64,000 bases of DNA from Amyelois transitella (lineage: Eukaryota > Arthropoda > Insecta > Lepidoptera > Pyralidae), in contig NC_083523.1 in NCBI RefSeq assembly GCF_032362555.1, positions 8,469,501 through 8,533,500 of the forward strand. The letters run 5' to 3'. Positions 34,285 through 44,200 of the stretch are shown here, piece after piece. The notes below the pieces were generated by a model. That model had not been told where the DNA came from and ran no database searches. It saw nothing but the letters and a program-made list of their open reading frames with translations. Numbering within the stretch: the first letter of the stretch is position 1; the number at the start of each line of letters is the position of its first letter. The translations under genes were made by a program, and so were the position numbers.

Positions 34285-35855
34285 TTAATTTGTTCGTCTC
34301 CTTGTCCACAACATATTCACTATACGTTGCCGGGCTTCAACTCCTCTGCGCAGTTCCAGCGTGGCTCCAGCGCTGTGCGCGGCGGCGCTCGGCGCGGGCT
34401 CCGACGATGGCTGCTGCGCGGTGCCCGACGACAGCGAAGGGTTAACTTCGCTGGGGGAGGGGATGCGTGCTGTGTTACACATATTATGTAGCACACAACA
34501 TGCGTTAATTATTTTTGAAACCATGTCTGGTTTATAATGAAGCACCCTATGCTTCAGCAAACACCGCCAACGTGCCTTTAATAACCCTATCGTTCGTTCC
34601 ACTCTGTTACGAGCTGAACAGTGTATTTGTGTATAGAATTCTTCTGGAGAACCAGCTGCAGCATTGACAATTGGTGTCATCATGTACTCTCTTTGTGCAT
34701 ACCCCGAGTCACCTGCAAATATTAACAAGATGTCATTATTTAAGTTCAGCTTAGTACCTAGACTGGGCACCTATGCTTAACAGCTGAGGTAGCATCTAGG
34801 AAAATATTCTAATGAAATTTTTCCAATCATAGAAATGTAAATAAATAATAAAAATAAACACTTACCTAACAAATACACTGTCTCCCCTTGGTTCACTAAA
34901 TCAATTAGGTGATTTTTGATTGCATGTTGGTTAAAGATGTGTGAATCATGGGTAGCACCACCAAAACATGCATCTACACTTATAATATTTAGATCAAAAT
35001 CACATATCTGAAACAATAAAAAAATTAATATACCTTTTAACAGTGGCAACCTATACATTCACAAATTACTTCATTTGGTAAGGTATAGTTAATTTAAATG
35101 ATCTTACAATTTGCACATTTCTGGAATGGTAGTGTTTTCGGTTGAAATACCAATCCTCATTCTCTGATGGTCTTACCATGGCCACATGTGTTCCATCTAC
35201 ACAACCAATAACACCGGGTATTCCATATTTTTCATAGAATCTAAAAGTTAAAAAAAAATTATGAAATGTAATATTTATTATAAAATTTATGTTTCCTACA
35301 AACATTTTCCTATAAGAAAATTTTATTGTAACTACTTACTTCATCTTTATAGCATTCCGTTCATTAACATTAGTAGGGAACTTTATATATTTTTGTAGAA
35401 TTATTATTTGGTTGAACGCATCGGTCACCTCTTTGATACACCTTGACACTGACTGCTGTGACATTGCAGTACCATAGTTCCTTCCTACGATACGTTGATA
35501 ACTGCCTGATGCATAAAAAGAGAGAGCAACCAATATCTATAACAAGAAGAAAATTTAAAGATTTAGGTATAGATTTTAGAACTAGAACGAAAAAACTATA
35601 AAGAACTCAAATACTTGCCTTAAATTTTATGGGAATATCACTTCTGCGAGAAGGTGCCTTTAAGTATGGGGAGAGCACCTCCACAAGCTCCAAAAAAATT
35701 TCTTTTGTTATTCGATAGTTTGCCACAAATTCTTCATCGCCAATTTCTATAGCTGCTGCACAATAACGTGCTATTTGCGTTCTTCTTCTTCTTTGGCGTG
35801 CGTCAACTCTCTCAGCTTCATCCAATAAATTTAATTGTGCTGCAAGTCGAGCCAT
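34285..35855 (-). CDS. Harbinger (PIF) DDE transposase of the outer element
   Basis: Five exons join in phase: 35,855-35,619, 35,536-35,340, 35,240-35,108, 35,007-34,866 and 34,712-34,285, giving about 378 aa without a stop. The first intron uses a GC donor (AAG|GCAAGT); the others are GT-AG. Family marks of HARBI1-like DDE_Tnp_4 transposases are present. The first Asp is in GCVDGTHV (exon 3), the second in GDSGY (split across the exon 4/5 junction), and the Glu in ARNRVERTIGLLKARW. An N-terminal region with helix-turn-helix character (QQSVSRCIKEVTDAF) lies in exon 2. The protein would bind the element ends and cut and paste it. The start chosen is ATGGCTCGAC, since the frame upstream has no earlier ATG. 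The gene looks intact, unlike its Myb partner. Confidence 0.88.
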
Positions 35856-36304
35856 CCTGCTATCAATCCACAAAACAAAGTTGTAGACAAAAAATTGCAA
35901 ATATTTCCCAGCACTTTCACTCACGAAGAAAGATTATTGTATCTCAAAGCATTATTGTTAAAGAAACTTACCTATTTTCTATAATTTAATCTTGAAAACA
36001 CACTTTTGATTTCAAAAAAGTAGCGTCTTGTGAATCGTGTGATTTGACGTATGTTTTCGATTTAAACATGAGCATAACTCGATCTCGATAGTGTCGAGAG
36101 TAAAGGTACAGTTACACATGCTCATTACTAGCATGCTAAAAAACGTGCTATTAGTATGCTTAATATGAGTATGCTTATGAACTGTTTACATTTGCTAGCA
36201 ATAAGCATGCTAGTTTTAAGTATGCTACTAAATAAGCATGCTCAAAGCAAACACTCCAACACAAATGCGATTTTAGCATGCTCTTTGTTAGTTCAAACAA
36301 AACC

Positions 36305-38440
36305 ATGGACGATGAAACAACCATCCGTACGGAGCTTAATAAAGTTATTCTTTTGCTATCGTTGCAATGCATCCGAAGACTTCTCTCAGGTAGAAAGAGA
36401 AAAAACCAATGTAAAAGGAATAGGAAGATTTGGGTCCGTGATTGGCTAAGTAGAAGGGAACAACTTGGAGCAAGTACTCGATTGCTAGTAGAAATGCGAG
36501 AAGAAGATATTGATGGTTACAAAAATCATTTGCGCATGTTACCGCATCAGTTTGACGAATTACTATCTAAAGTTGAAAGCGCTATAAAGAAACAAGATAC
36601 ACACATGCGAAATGCTATTCCACCAAAAGTGAAACTGGAAGTGACATTGAGGTATCTAGCAACTGGAGATTCGTTATACACATTAGAAGCACTTCACAGA
36701 GTTGCAAGGTCTACTATATCTCTATTTATACCTGAAGTGTGTGATGCAATATACAATGTTCTGAAGGATTATATGCGGGTAAGTAAAGTAAACCAGTGAT
36801 TATTAGTTTAAATCAAGTATTTATTGTTTAAAATCTAGATTAAAAACTTACTAAACTAAATTTAACTTTAACACATTTTCCATGCTTTGTTCAACAAATC
36901 TTCTTCAGAGACAGTAGAATCTGATTGGGATAACGCGTAAGGAAGTGTGTAAGTGACTGTATTTGTGTTTGTACTGGGAGGTATGAAAGTCATTGTCTGT
37001 GTGTTTGTAGTAGGAGGAGTGTAAGTGACTGTATTTGTGTTTGTACTGGGAGGTATGAAAGTCATTGTCTGTGTGTTTGTAGTAGGAGGAGTGTAAGTGA
37101 CTGTATTTGTGTTTGTACTGGGAGGTATGAAAGTCATTGTCTGTGTGTTTGTAGTAGGAGGTGTGTAAGTGACTGTATTTGTGTTTGTACTGGGAGGTAT
37201 GAAAGTCATTGTTTGTGTAAAGGGAGACAAATTTGGGTACTGGCGTCGACGTCTTGCTGCAGTCAGAATTGTTTGGATCTCATGTTGTACATCTAATGCG
37301 TCGTACAATGGTAGAGTTCGCAATTGAGCTGCAACATTTTGAGCAAAATAATGGAATTCGTCGTAATTAGGCGGTGCATTTATAGCAGAACTAATATTTT
37401 GTAAACGATCGAGAGCATATGTAATGGGTTCTTCTTGTAAGCTTCTTTTTCTACGTCGTGTTGATGAGTTATTAGATGAACGCGATTGTGATCGATCTTC
37501 TGTAGTTGGACTAGGAGAGGGTGATAACACATTCATCGATTGCGGCGTCAACGAGTTTGAATATGAAACAGCGTCACTTGGTTGTGAATCTTGCGATGGC
37601 TCGTCTCTGTCTTGTATCTGTAAAAAAAATATATTAAGTTTATAAAATACTTATTTGTTTTTTTTACAGATTCCCGGTTCTGAAGATTGGAAACGCATTG
37701 AACATGGATTTAGAACTAAATGGAACTTTCCAGGTTGTGTCGGAGCGTTGGATGGCAAACATATAAATATATTCGCCCCTGATGATACTTCTGACTACTA
37801 TAACTACAAGGGCGCTCATAGCATCATACTTCTGGCATTAGTTGATGATGACTATTGTTTTTCATACGTAAATGTTGGGACTAATGGTAGAGCTTCTGAT
37901 GGAGGTGTTTATCAAAAATCTAATTTAGCACAAGCTTTGGAAAATAATTCTCTCAATTTTCCGGACCAATCAGTTATTGTGGCAGACGCTGCTTTTCCTC
38001 TAAAGTCATACCTTATGAAGCCCTATCGAACAACTCCAACGCGTAAAGAAAAAATATTTAACTACCGTTTATCGAGAGCCAGACGAATCGTTGAAAATGC
38101 GTTTGGTATTTTAGTGACACGATTTCGAGTTTTTATGGATGCCATAGATATGGCCCCCAAAAATGTCGATAGAATTACATTAGCTGCCTGCTCTTTACAC
38201 AATTGGCTTCGGAAAACATCTGATATGTACATCACGCAAAGATGCGTCGACTTTGAAGATACACAACAACGTGTTGTGGTACCAGGATCATGGAGGGCAC
38301 AACTACGGACTGCTTTGGAAGGCTTACCACCTACACGCTACGCTAACCACGCTTCTCGACAGGCAGGAGCGATAAGAGACATCTATGCGCAGCTCTTTGA
38401 AACTACAGAGGCGGTACCGTGGCAAGGTCATATGATTTAA
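36305..38440 (+). CDS. Harbinger DDE transposase of the inner element
   Basis: Two exons, 36,305-36,778 and 37,670-38,440, with donor CGG|GTAAGTA and acceptor TTTTTACAG|ATT in phase 0, give about 414 aa. The start ACCATGG has a good Kozak context. Exon 1 holds the basic N-terminus and helix-turn-helix region (KVKLEVTLRYLATGDSLYTL). Exon 2 holds the DDE_Tnp_4 catalytic core: Asp in GCVGALDGKH, Asp in IVADAAFPL, Glu in RRIVENAFGILVTRF. All three are present and there is no stop, so it could be active. The 891-bp intron contains, on the other strand, the whole second exon of the MADF gene. Confidence 0.9.
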
Positions 38441-38928
38441 ATTAATAACTACATAGAAAATGCTGTACTACTTATTCTATGATATTAAATAATTGTGTGT
38501 TACTAACAGTTACGTGCATTTTTATTTAAGTATTGTAAACCAAAACTCACCAATTCCATAGAAATAGGGTCCCTGTAATCGCCAGTGTCTCCAAGGAAAG
38601 AATGCATTTCGTGAAACCAGGACATAGATGGGTTGTACACAGTAGCGGCACCAGAACCGGATCGCTTGGAATTCTCAATTTTTTTTAATTCGCTGTGGTA
38701 AACGGACCTCAAGTTCTTGATTTTTGATTTTATAATTTTCACAGTCAAAGTAGGATCGTCCATGTTGGTTAATAAATCTTGATATGCATTATTTCTTGCA
38801 ATATTGTTTTTGTACTGTGGTATATGCGGATTCCATAGGCACTCGTTGTTCCGATATAAAATTACAAATTTCAACGTTTTTTCATCGCCCCAGCGAGACA
38901 TTTTTGGCGAGAAATTGTGCACGCGCAT
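36868..38928 (-). CDS. MADF-BESS-like partner protein of the inner Harbinger
   Basis: Two exons on the minus strand, 38,928-38,551 and 37,617-36,868, join in phase 0 (GAATTG|GTGAGT and TTTTTTTACAG|ATA) to give about 375 aa; a start at 38,901 (MSRWGDEKT) is equally possible. The first exon is a MADF (Myb/SANT-like) domain: a helix beginning TLKFVILYRNNECLWNP, then IKSKIKNLRSVYHSELKKIE. The C-terminal part of exon 2 has a BESS-like motif (FHYFAQNVAAQLRTLPLYDA, then IQTIL). Between them is a Thr/Pro/Asn-rich tract built of four 72-bp repeats. Such two-domain proteins bind DNA and assist Harbinger transposases. Its intron contains the second exon of the transposase on the other strand. Confidence 0.85.
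36949..37230 (-). repeat. 72-bp tandem repeats coding a Thr/Pro-rich linker
   Basis: Units start at 36,949, 37,021, 37,093 and 37,165 (exact 72-bp spacing). Each codes a 24-residue repeat (TMTFIPPSTNTNTVTYTPP and similar). The near identity of units suggests recent expansion. The frame is kept because 72 is a multiple of three. Confidence 0.9.
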
Positions 38929-39373
38929 CTACTGTGAACGACTGATCGCTACTAGCATGCTCAATAAGCAAACCTGTTTACACGCGCTAAAAGCACGCCC
39001 CCTTCCACCCGCGCCGCAGGTAGCATGCCCAAAAATCGCACGGCCGTCGATTTTTGAGCATACTCGTAATTAGCATGCTAATTATTAGCAATGTTTCGAC
39101 ACACATACCACTAAGTAGCAATTGCTCAATAGTGGCATGCTTTCGTGCTAGTAATGAGCATGTGTAACTGTAGCTTATAAGACATAACGGCGGTTTTCGA
39201 TTTCAAGTAGTTCACTATTCGACCACAACTCGATTGGCGCTTCGGTCGTTTTCCAGAGTACCAAATTACTGATTCTCGATGTCAATTCGATTTTGATCGT
39301 AACTCGACCGCGTCAAGAGTAACCCTACAGTTCAAAGTTATTAAGTACCTCTCATTTTGAAATAAGCTAAAGC

Positions 39374-39522
39374 GCCATCTAGTCGACATTTACTGTACTA
39401 ATAAATATAACAGCGCTATCTATACAAATTGTTCATTAAAATACAACAAAGCATGCTCGTATTGTTTGGTACAATGCTATTCGCTGTTGTTAGTTCTAAA
39501 AGTACACACTAGATGGCAGTCT
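39374..39522. promoter_or_regulatory. Two facing CTCF-like motifs
   Basis: CGCCATCTAGTCG (about 39,374) and, on the other strand, TGCCATCTAGTG (about 39,510-39,521) each match the insect/vertebrate CTCF core at 12 of 13 positions by eye. They lie just outside the right end of the outer Harbinger. They could instead be part of an unrecognised repeat. Confidence 0.3.
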
Positions 39523-39644
39523 TACAATTTTTAAAGGAAACAAGTTTTCTCATACCAATCGTGGAGATTATCTATTGAATATATGCATTGAAATACCTAC
39601 ATATTAAATTTTAAAAATAACTATTACGAAAAGATATAAGAATC

Positions 39645-39940
39645 GTGGCAAGTGGAAAGATGTAGTCTCTGCCTACTCCTTCGGAAGAGAGGTGTGAAAA
39701 AAAGAAGCTATAACAGAAAAAAGCGTAGTAAAAAGAAGCAAAGCCCTTGGCAAAAGATGATACAATTTCTTTCATAGCTTTGCGTACACCTTCCCCACAT
39801 AGTTTCGAGCCCCGGGTCCGGCTTTTTCTCCCTCTTTTCTCTCTCTCCCTCTTTCTCTTACAGTCATAACTCTATTTATGAAAACTCGCGGTTTCGAACA
39901 CTCTTACCTGGGCCTTAAACCAGGATATCCTTAACTTAAA
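39645..39940. mobile_element. RTE-type LINE relics, two orientations
   Basis: 39,645-39,700 is a plus-strand 3' end (CGTGGCAAGTGGAAAGATGT, then AGTCTCTGCCTACTCC). About 39,860-39,940 is a diverged minus-strand piece (ACTCGCGGTTTCGAACACTC). Confidence 0.45.
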
Positions 39941-40119
39941 ATTTTAATAATAAATGTCTTAATAATTTTGGCGTCATTGTGTACAGTCGGCCACATAGAA
40001 AAGTGTACCACTTTCATATCATCGACTTATCGAAGGTTTCTTTTTCTTTGTGATCCACTGTACACGTCTAATACGATTTAAAAGGTTTGCTGCCTTGCCA
40101 GATACAAGGTGTACAGACA

Positions 40120-40320
40120 TAAAATAACATATAATCACGTCTCTATCCCCTGCGGGGTAGACAGAGCCGACAGTCACCAAAAGACTGAATCAAATGATTG
40201 TGAAAGCTTCCGCTGTTTGGCTAAATGATACAGACATACATATGTACTTATAATCACGTCTTTATCCCATACGGGGTGGACAGTGTCTAAAAGACTGAAA
40301 GGCATATCAGGGTGTTACTA
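40120..40320 (-). repeat. Two TATG-tailed SINE 3' parts
   Basis: 40,125-40,225 and 40,240-40,320 each start with ATAATCACGTCT and read into CGGGGTAGACAG or CGGGGTGGACAG. Confidence 0.6.
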
Positions 40321-41270
40321 ACTGTTAATGGCTTCTCAATACATTATGTATGTAAGTATTTATGTCTTTTGTTTGTAATGTATGTTTTCTTTTCAGTATG
40401 CATGTGCACTTTATCACACAACCAACTTAAAGATTTTCCATTTGGTCAGCTGGTAGAGAATGCCAAACGGCATTAAGTCCGCCTTTTGCACATTTATTTG
40501 TGTAATAATTATTTTTTATGTATAACTGACCTCAATTCGGAATTGAACTTAACGCTCACTAGTTATTTACCGATTTATTTTGGTTGTAGGCAACCGTCTT
40601 TATTAATTAACCCGAACTATCGCTCCCGCTACACGTATTGACTTATCATAATATCTACATTCAGGTCTACCCTTTTTTTAAAGGCTAACGCCATTATTGG
40701 ACACATGGAACTTTTTCTCAAAAAAAACGGGATCTTCAGTTTTTACCGGAATGAAAAGTACTATGTTTTTCGCCAGACTCTTAATTAGAGACAACAAACA
40801 AACAAAAAATTACTTTCGCATATAATGTACATAACATTATATTATTTGGGATTCATTTCGTTCGGAAAAGGCGAGAAGTATAAAAAAATATAAAACATAT
40901 TCATCATTTTATTTCTGACAACTACTTAAATTCGTTCCGGCAGTACTGTTTAAAACTAAGTATTTACCAAACATTTGTTTCTACACCCTGTATTACGCTT
41001 TCACATAAAAATAATCTCAACTTTAAAAAAAAATCAGACGACAAACTTCGCTAATCTCAAAATAGATTTATGACAACTGAGAAAAATTAATAAAATGAAC
41101 ATAAAAAAAATAAACATGTTAAAAATTATATCGAACATTCTGTTCCAAATTTAAAAATTACCAAATTCCATTTGATGTATTAATTCAAATAGTTCAAATT
41201 AAATTCAATTGATTGATCGGTCAAGTTGATGGGTTCAATTGTTTGATGGGTCCATTTTGTGGGTCCAATT
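40321..41270. other. 3' flank of the odorant-binding protein gene
   Basis: AT-rich. It contains a LINE-like tail piece (GAATGCCAAACGGCATTAAG, about 40,455). On the minus strand AATAAA occurs at 40,912-40,907, about 360 bases past the stop codon, followed by a T-rich stretch. It is a candidate poly(A) signal. Confidence 0.4.
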
Positions 41271-41273
41271 GGT

Positions 41274-44200
41274 TTATAGGAAGATTGCGTGTTTCGGGTC
41301 CTTCTCGTGGTAGCATTTGACGTAGTTCCACGCTGTCTGGGCCGGGTTGTTGCCTTTGTTGGCTAAGCAGGCGTCTATCAGCTTCTCCACGTTGGTTTTG
41401 TCAGCTGTGTAATGAAAACGTGTTGACATTATGGAATATGTAATGTATGTAACATTATATTCGACGGCCTGTGTGGCGCAGCGGTAGTACGCTTGTCTGT
41501 GACACCGGAGTCCCGGGTTCGAATCCTGGCCAGGGCATGATGAGAAATGAACTTTTTCTGATTAGCCTGGGTTTCGGATGTTTATCTAATACTATAAGTA
41601 TATAAGTATTTATTATAAAATATAGTATCGTTGAGTTAGTATCTCGTAACACAAGTCTCGAACTTACTTCGAGGCTAACTCGATCTGTGTAATTTGTCCC
41701 GTATATAATATTTATTTAATATTAGTTGAACTGACTTTACTACTGAAGGGATTTTCAGAAAATGGTTGTCTTTTTTTGACATTGCAAAATATTGTTGATT
41801 CCTTTGATTATGAAAATGTTATCAAAATCTGTAAAAAAGTGCGTAGACTTATAAATGAGGGATTCTTCTTTTAGACGATGGGCTAGCAACCTATCCCTAT
41901 TTGAATCTCAATTCTATCATAAAGCCAAATAGCTGAACGAGGCCTATCAGTCATTTCAAGACTGTTGGCTCTGTCTACCCTGCATTTATGCAGACACGTC
42001 AGTATAATAAACTCTCGACCAGAGATTAGAACTTCCCCAGTATCATCCCGTTCGACTTTAGTTCTGTGGTCATAAGTAATACAGTTGTTTTTGACCTGGT
42101 CAGTTTCCAACGGGAATTACCATTTCCTGTCTAGTCATAAAATTAAGATAGTTATCACGAGTCGGCAAAATTAGTTTGTACTGCGTTCGTAGAGAGCCCA
42201 GGACACTGTATTGTCACATTTTATTTTTATTTTGATGTGCTTTCACATTGTGATTTATATATTTGTGATTTTGAGAATAATTGGAGTGCTTGTGTGTTAC
42301 CGAAATGAGTTGTGTTGCGGTGAAATGTTGTGATACTTATTTTAAAATGTCAGAGGTATATGTATAAAAGTAAGATGTCTAACAATTCGGCCAGAATGTA
42401 AATCTATAATAACGGTTTTTTTCCTTTGCTTCTTAACAAAAAAATTGCTCAGCGTATAAGTCACACGATTCAGCGGTAAACGCTGCCAGTGTTCTGGGCA
42501 CGATGCCTCCATGTGGCGCATTGGAGCGTTTATATAATACTTAATTGAAATCTTTTACGAAATATAGTTTAATGTAAGTGTCAAGTAAACTGTCTAAAGC
42601 GACTTAAATTGTTTATATATAATATTAACGTAAGGTTTTTTAACAATAAAGAGTTTTTAAATATACCTAACGATGGAGCGAAACATTCCGAGTCCAAATA
42701 TATAAAAAACTAATTTTGGCCAAAATGGCACTTACGTTAAGTATTTCTTTGCTCCTTATAGTTGCAGCGTGATGTTATATATTCAACGCAAAAATATTTT
42801 TTCAATTCGAACCAGTAGTTCCTGAGATTAGCGCGTTCAAACAAACAAACTCTTCAGCTTTATAATATTAGTATAGATGTATATGTCGGCCTCTGTGGCG
42901 CAGCGGTAGTACGCTTGTCTGTGACACCGGAGGTCCCGGGTTCGAATTCCGGCCAGGGCATGATGAGAAAAGACCTTTTTCTGATTGGCCTGGGTCTTGG
43001 ATGTTTATCTATATAAGTATTTATTATAAAATATAGTATCGTTGAGTTAGTATCCCGTAACACAAGTTTCGAACTTACTTCGAGGCTAATTCAATCAGTG
43101 TAATTTGTCCCGTATATATTTTTATTTATTTATTTAGATGTTGCACCCTTAATAATGATGAACTCTTACCTGGGTTAGGAACCTTGGCGAGGGCTACATC
43201 CTTCTTGAACTTGCCGTCCTTCGTCATCAGCTCAGACTTCACCAGCATACACAGAGCATACTTCTTCAATGGCTCGTTTTCTGTCTGAGATTTAAAAAGA
43301 AAAAAATTTTTTTTTTTTCAATAATTTCTAACAGAAAGTAAGTTTAGGTAGTCGTGTTATGAAAGACTTAAACATGGTATCACGTACATTCAATCACGTC
43401 TATGTCCCTTGCGGGGTTGACAAGAGCCAACAGTATTAAAAAGACTGAAATACCTCGTTCAGCTTTATGGCTCGAAGATGGAACTAAATCATTGATTACT
43501 CATAATAAAGTAGATATTGTGTAAATTACCAACTTTTTTCAGGCAGTGAAAAAATAAAACTAAAGCGAGAAGCCTTTTTCCGTAAAAAAATTAGGAGACG
43601 ACTCAATAATTTACAAGCAACATGTATAACTAAGGGATAGGCTTACACACTTGGGATTTTTTAAGCGATGGTTTAGCAACCTGTCACTATTTGAATCTCA
43701 ATTCTATCATTAAGCCAAATAGCTGAACGTGGCCATTCAGTCTTTTCAAGACTGTTGGCTCTGTCTACCCCGCAAGGGATATAGACGTGACCGTATGTAT
43801 GTTTGTATGTTGGCTCTGTCTACCCCGCAAGGCATATAGACGTGATCATATGTATGTATGTCGGCTCTGTCTACCCCGCAAGGGATATAGACGTGACTAT
43901 ATGTATGTATGTATGTACTATACCGTATACGGTACCTTGTAGTCACCAGTCTTCAGTTTGTTGACCAGCTGTTCATCCACCTTGGTCTCAGCGAGACATT
44001 CCGAGCGATGTTTCTTTAGTTTCTCTTTTTGTTCGTCTGTTAGGGCCTGAGACAGAGAATGTGTATTAAAATCGGCAGAATATGAGTGGACTTTATTGAC
44101 ATTAGTTGTATGTATATATATTTAAGCTATATCTATACATATAATAAATCTGTAGAAAGGTCAATTCTGTACATTGAAAATATTGAAAAAATAAATAGCA

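Larger units (their letters stand above)
36104..39177. mobile_element. Inner PIF/Harbinger transposon, apparently intact
   Basis: Long terminal inverted repeats: the left begins near 36,104 with GGTACAGTTACACATGCTCA and the right near 39,175 with its complement, differing at one or two bases. TAA stands at 36,101-36,103 and 39,178-39,180, which fits the usual 3-bp Harbinger target duplication if the right end carries two extra bases. The palindrome AGCATGCT and near versions recur through the first 150 and last 250 bases, as probable transposase or partner binding sites. It carries an intact transposase (plus) and an intact MADF-BESS-like gene (minus). It sits inside the right end of the outer Harbinger. 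Confidence 0.85.
31999..39325. mobile_element. Outer PIF/Harbinger transposon (interrupted)
   Basis: The two ends share an inverted motif: ACTCTTGA near the left edge (about 31,999-32,012) and its complement TCAAGAGT near 39,313-39,325. Both ends have many CGATCTCGA/TCGAATCGA-type subterminal repeats, and a second ACTCT motif about 60-75 bases further in. Between them lie the two genes a Harbinger element needs: a DDE transposase (minus) and a Myb/SANT-like DNA-binding gene (plus). A second Harbinger element occupies about 36,104-39,177 near the right end. No 3-bp target duplication could be matched, so the exact ends are approximate. Confidence 0.7.
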
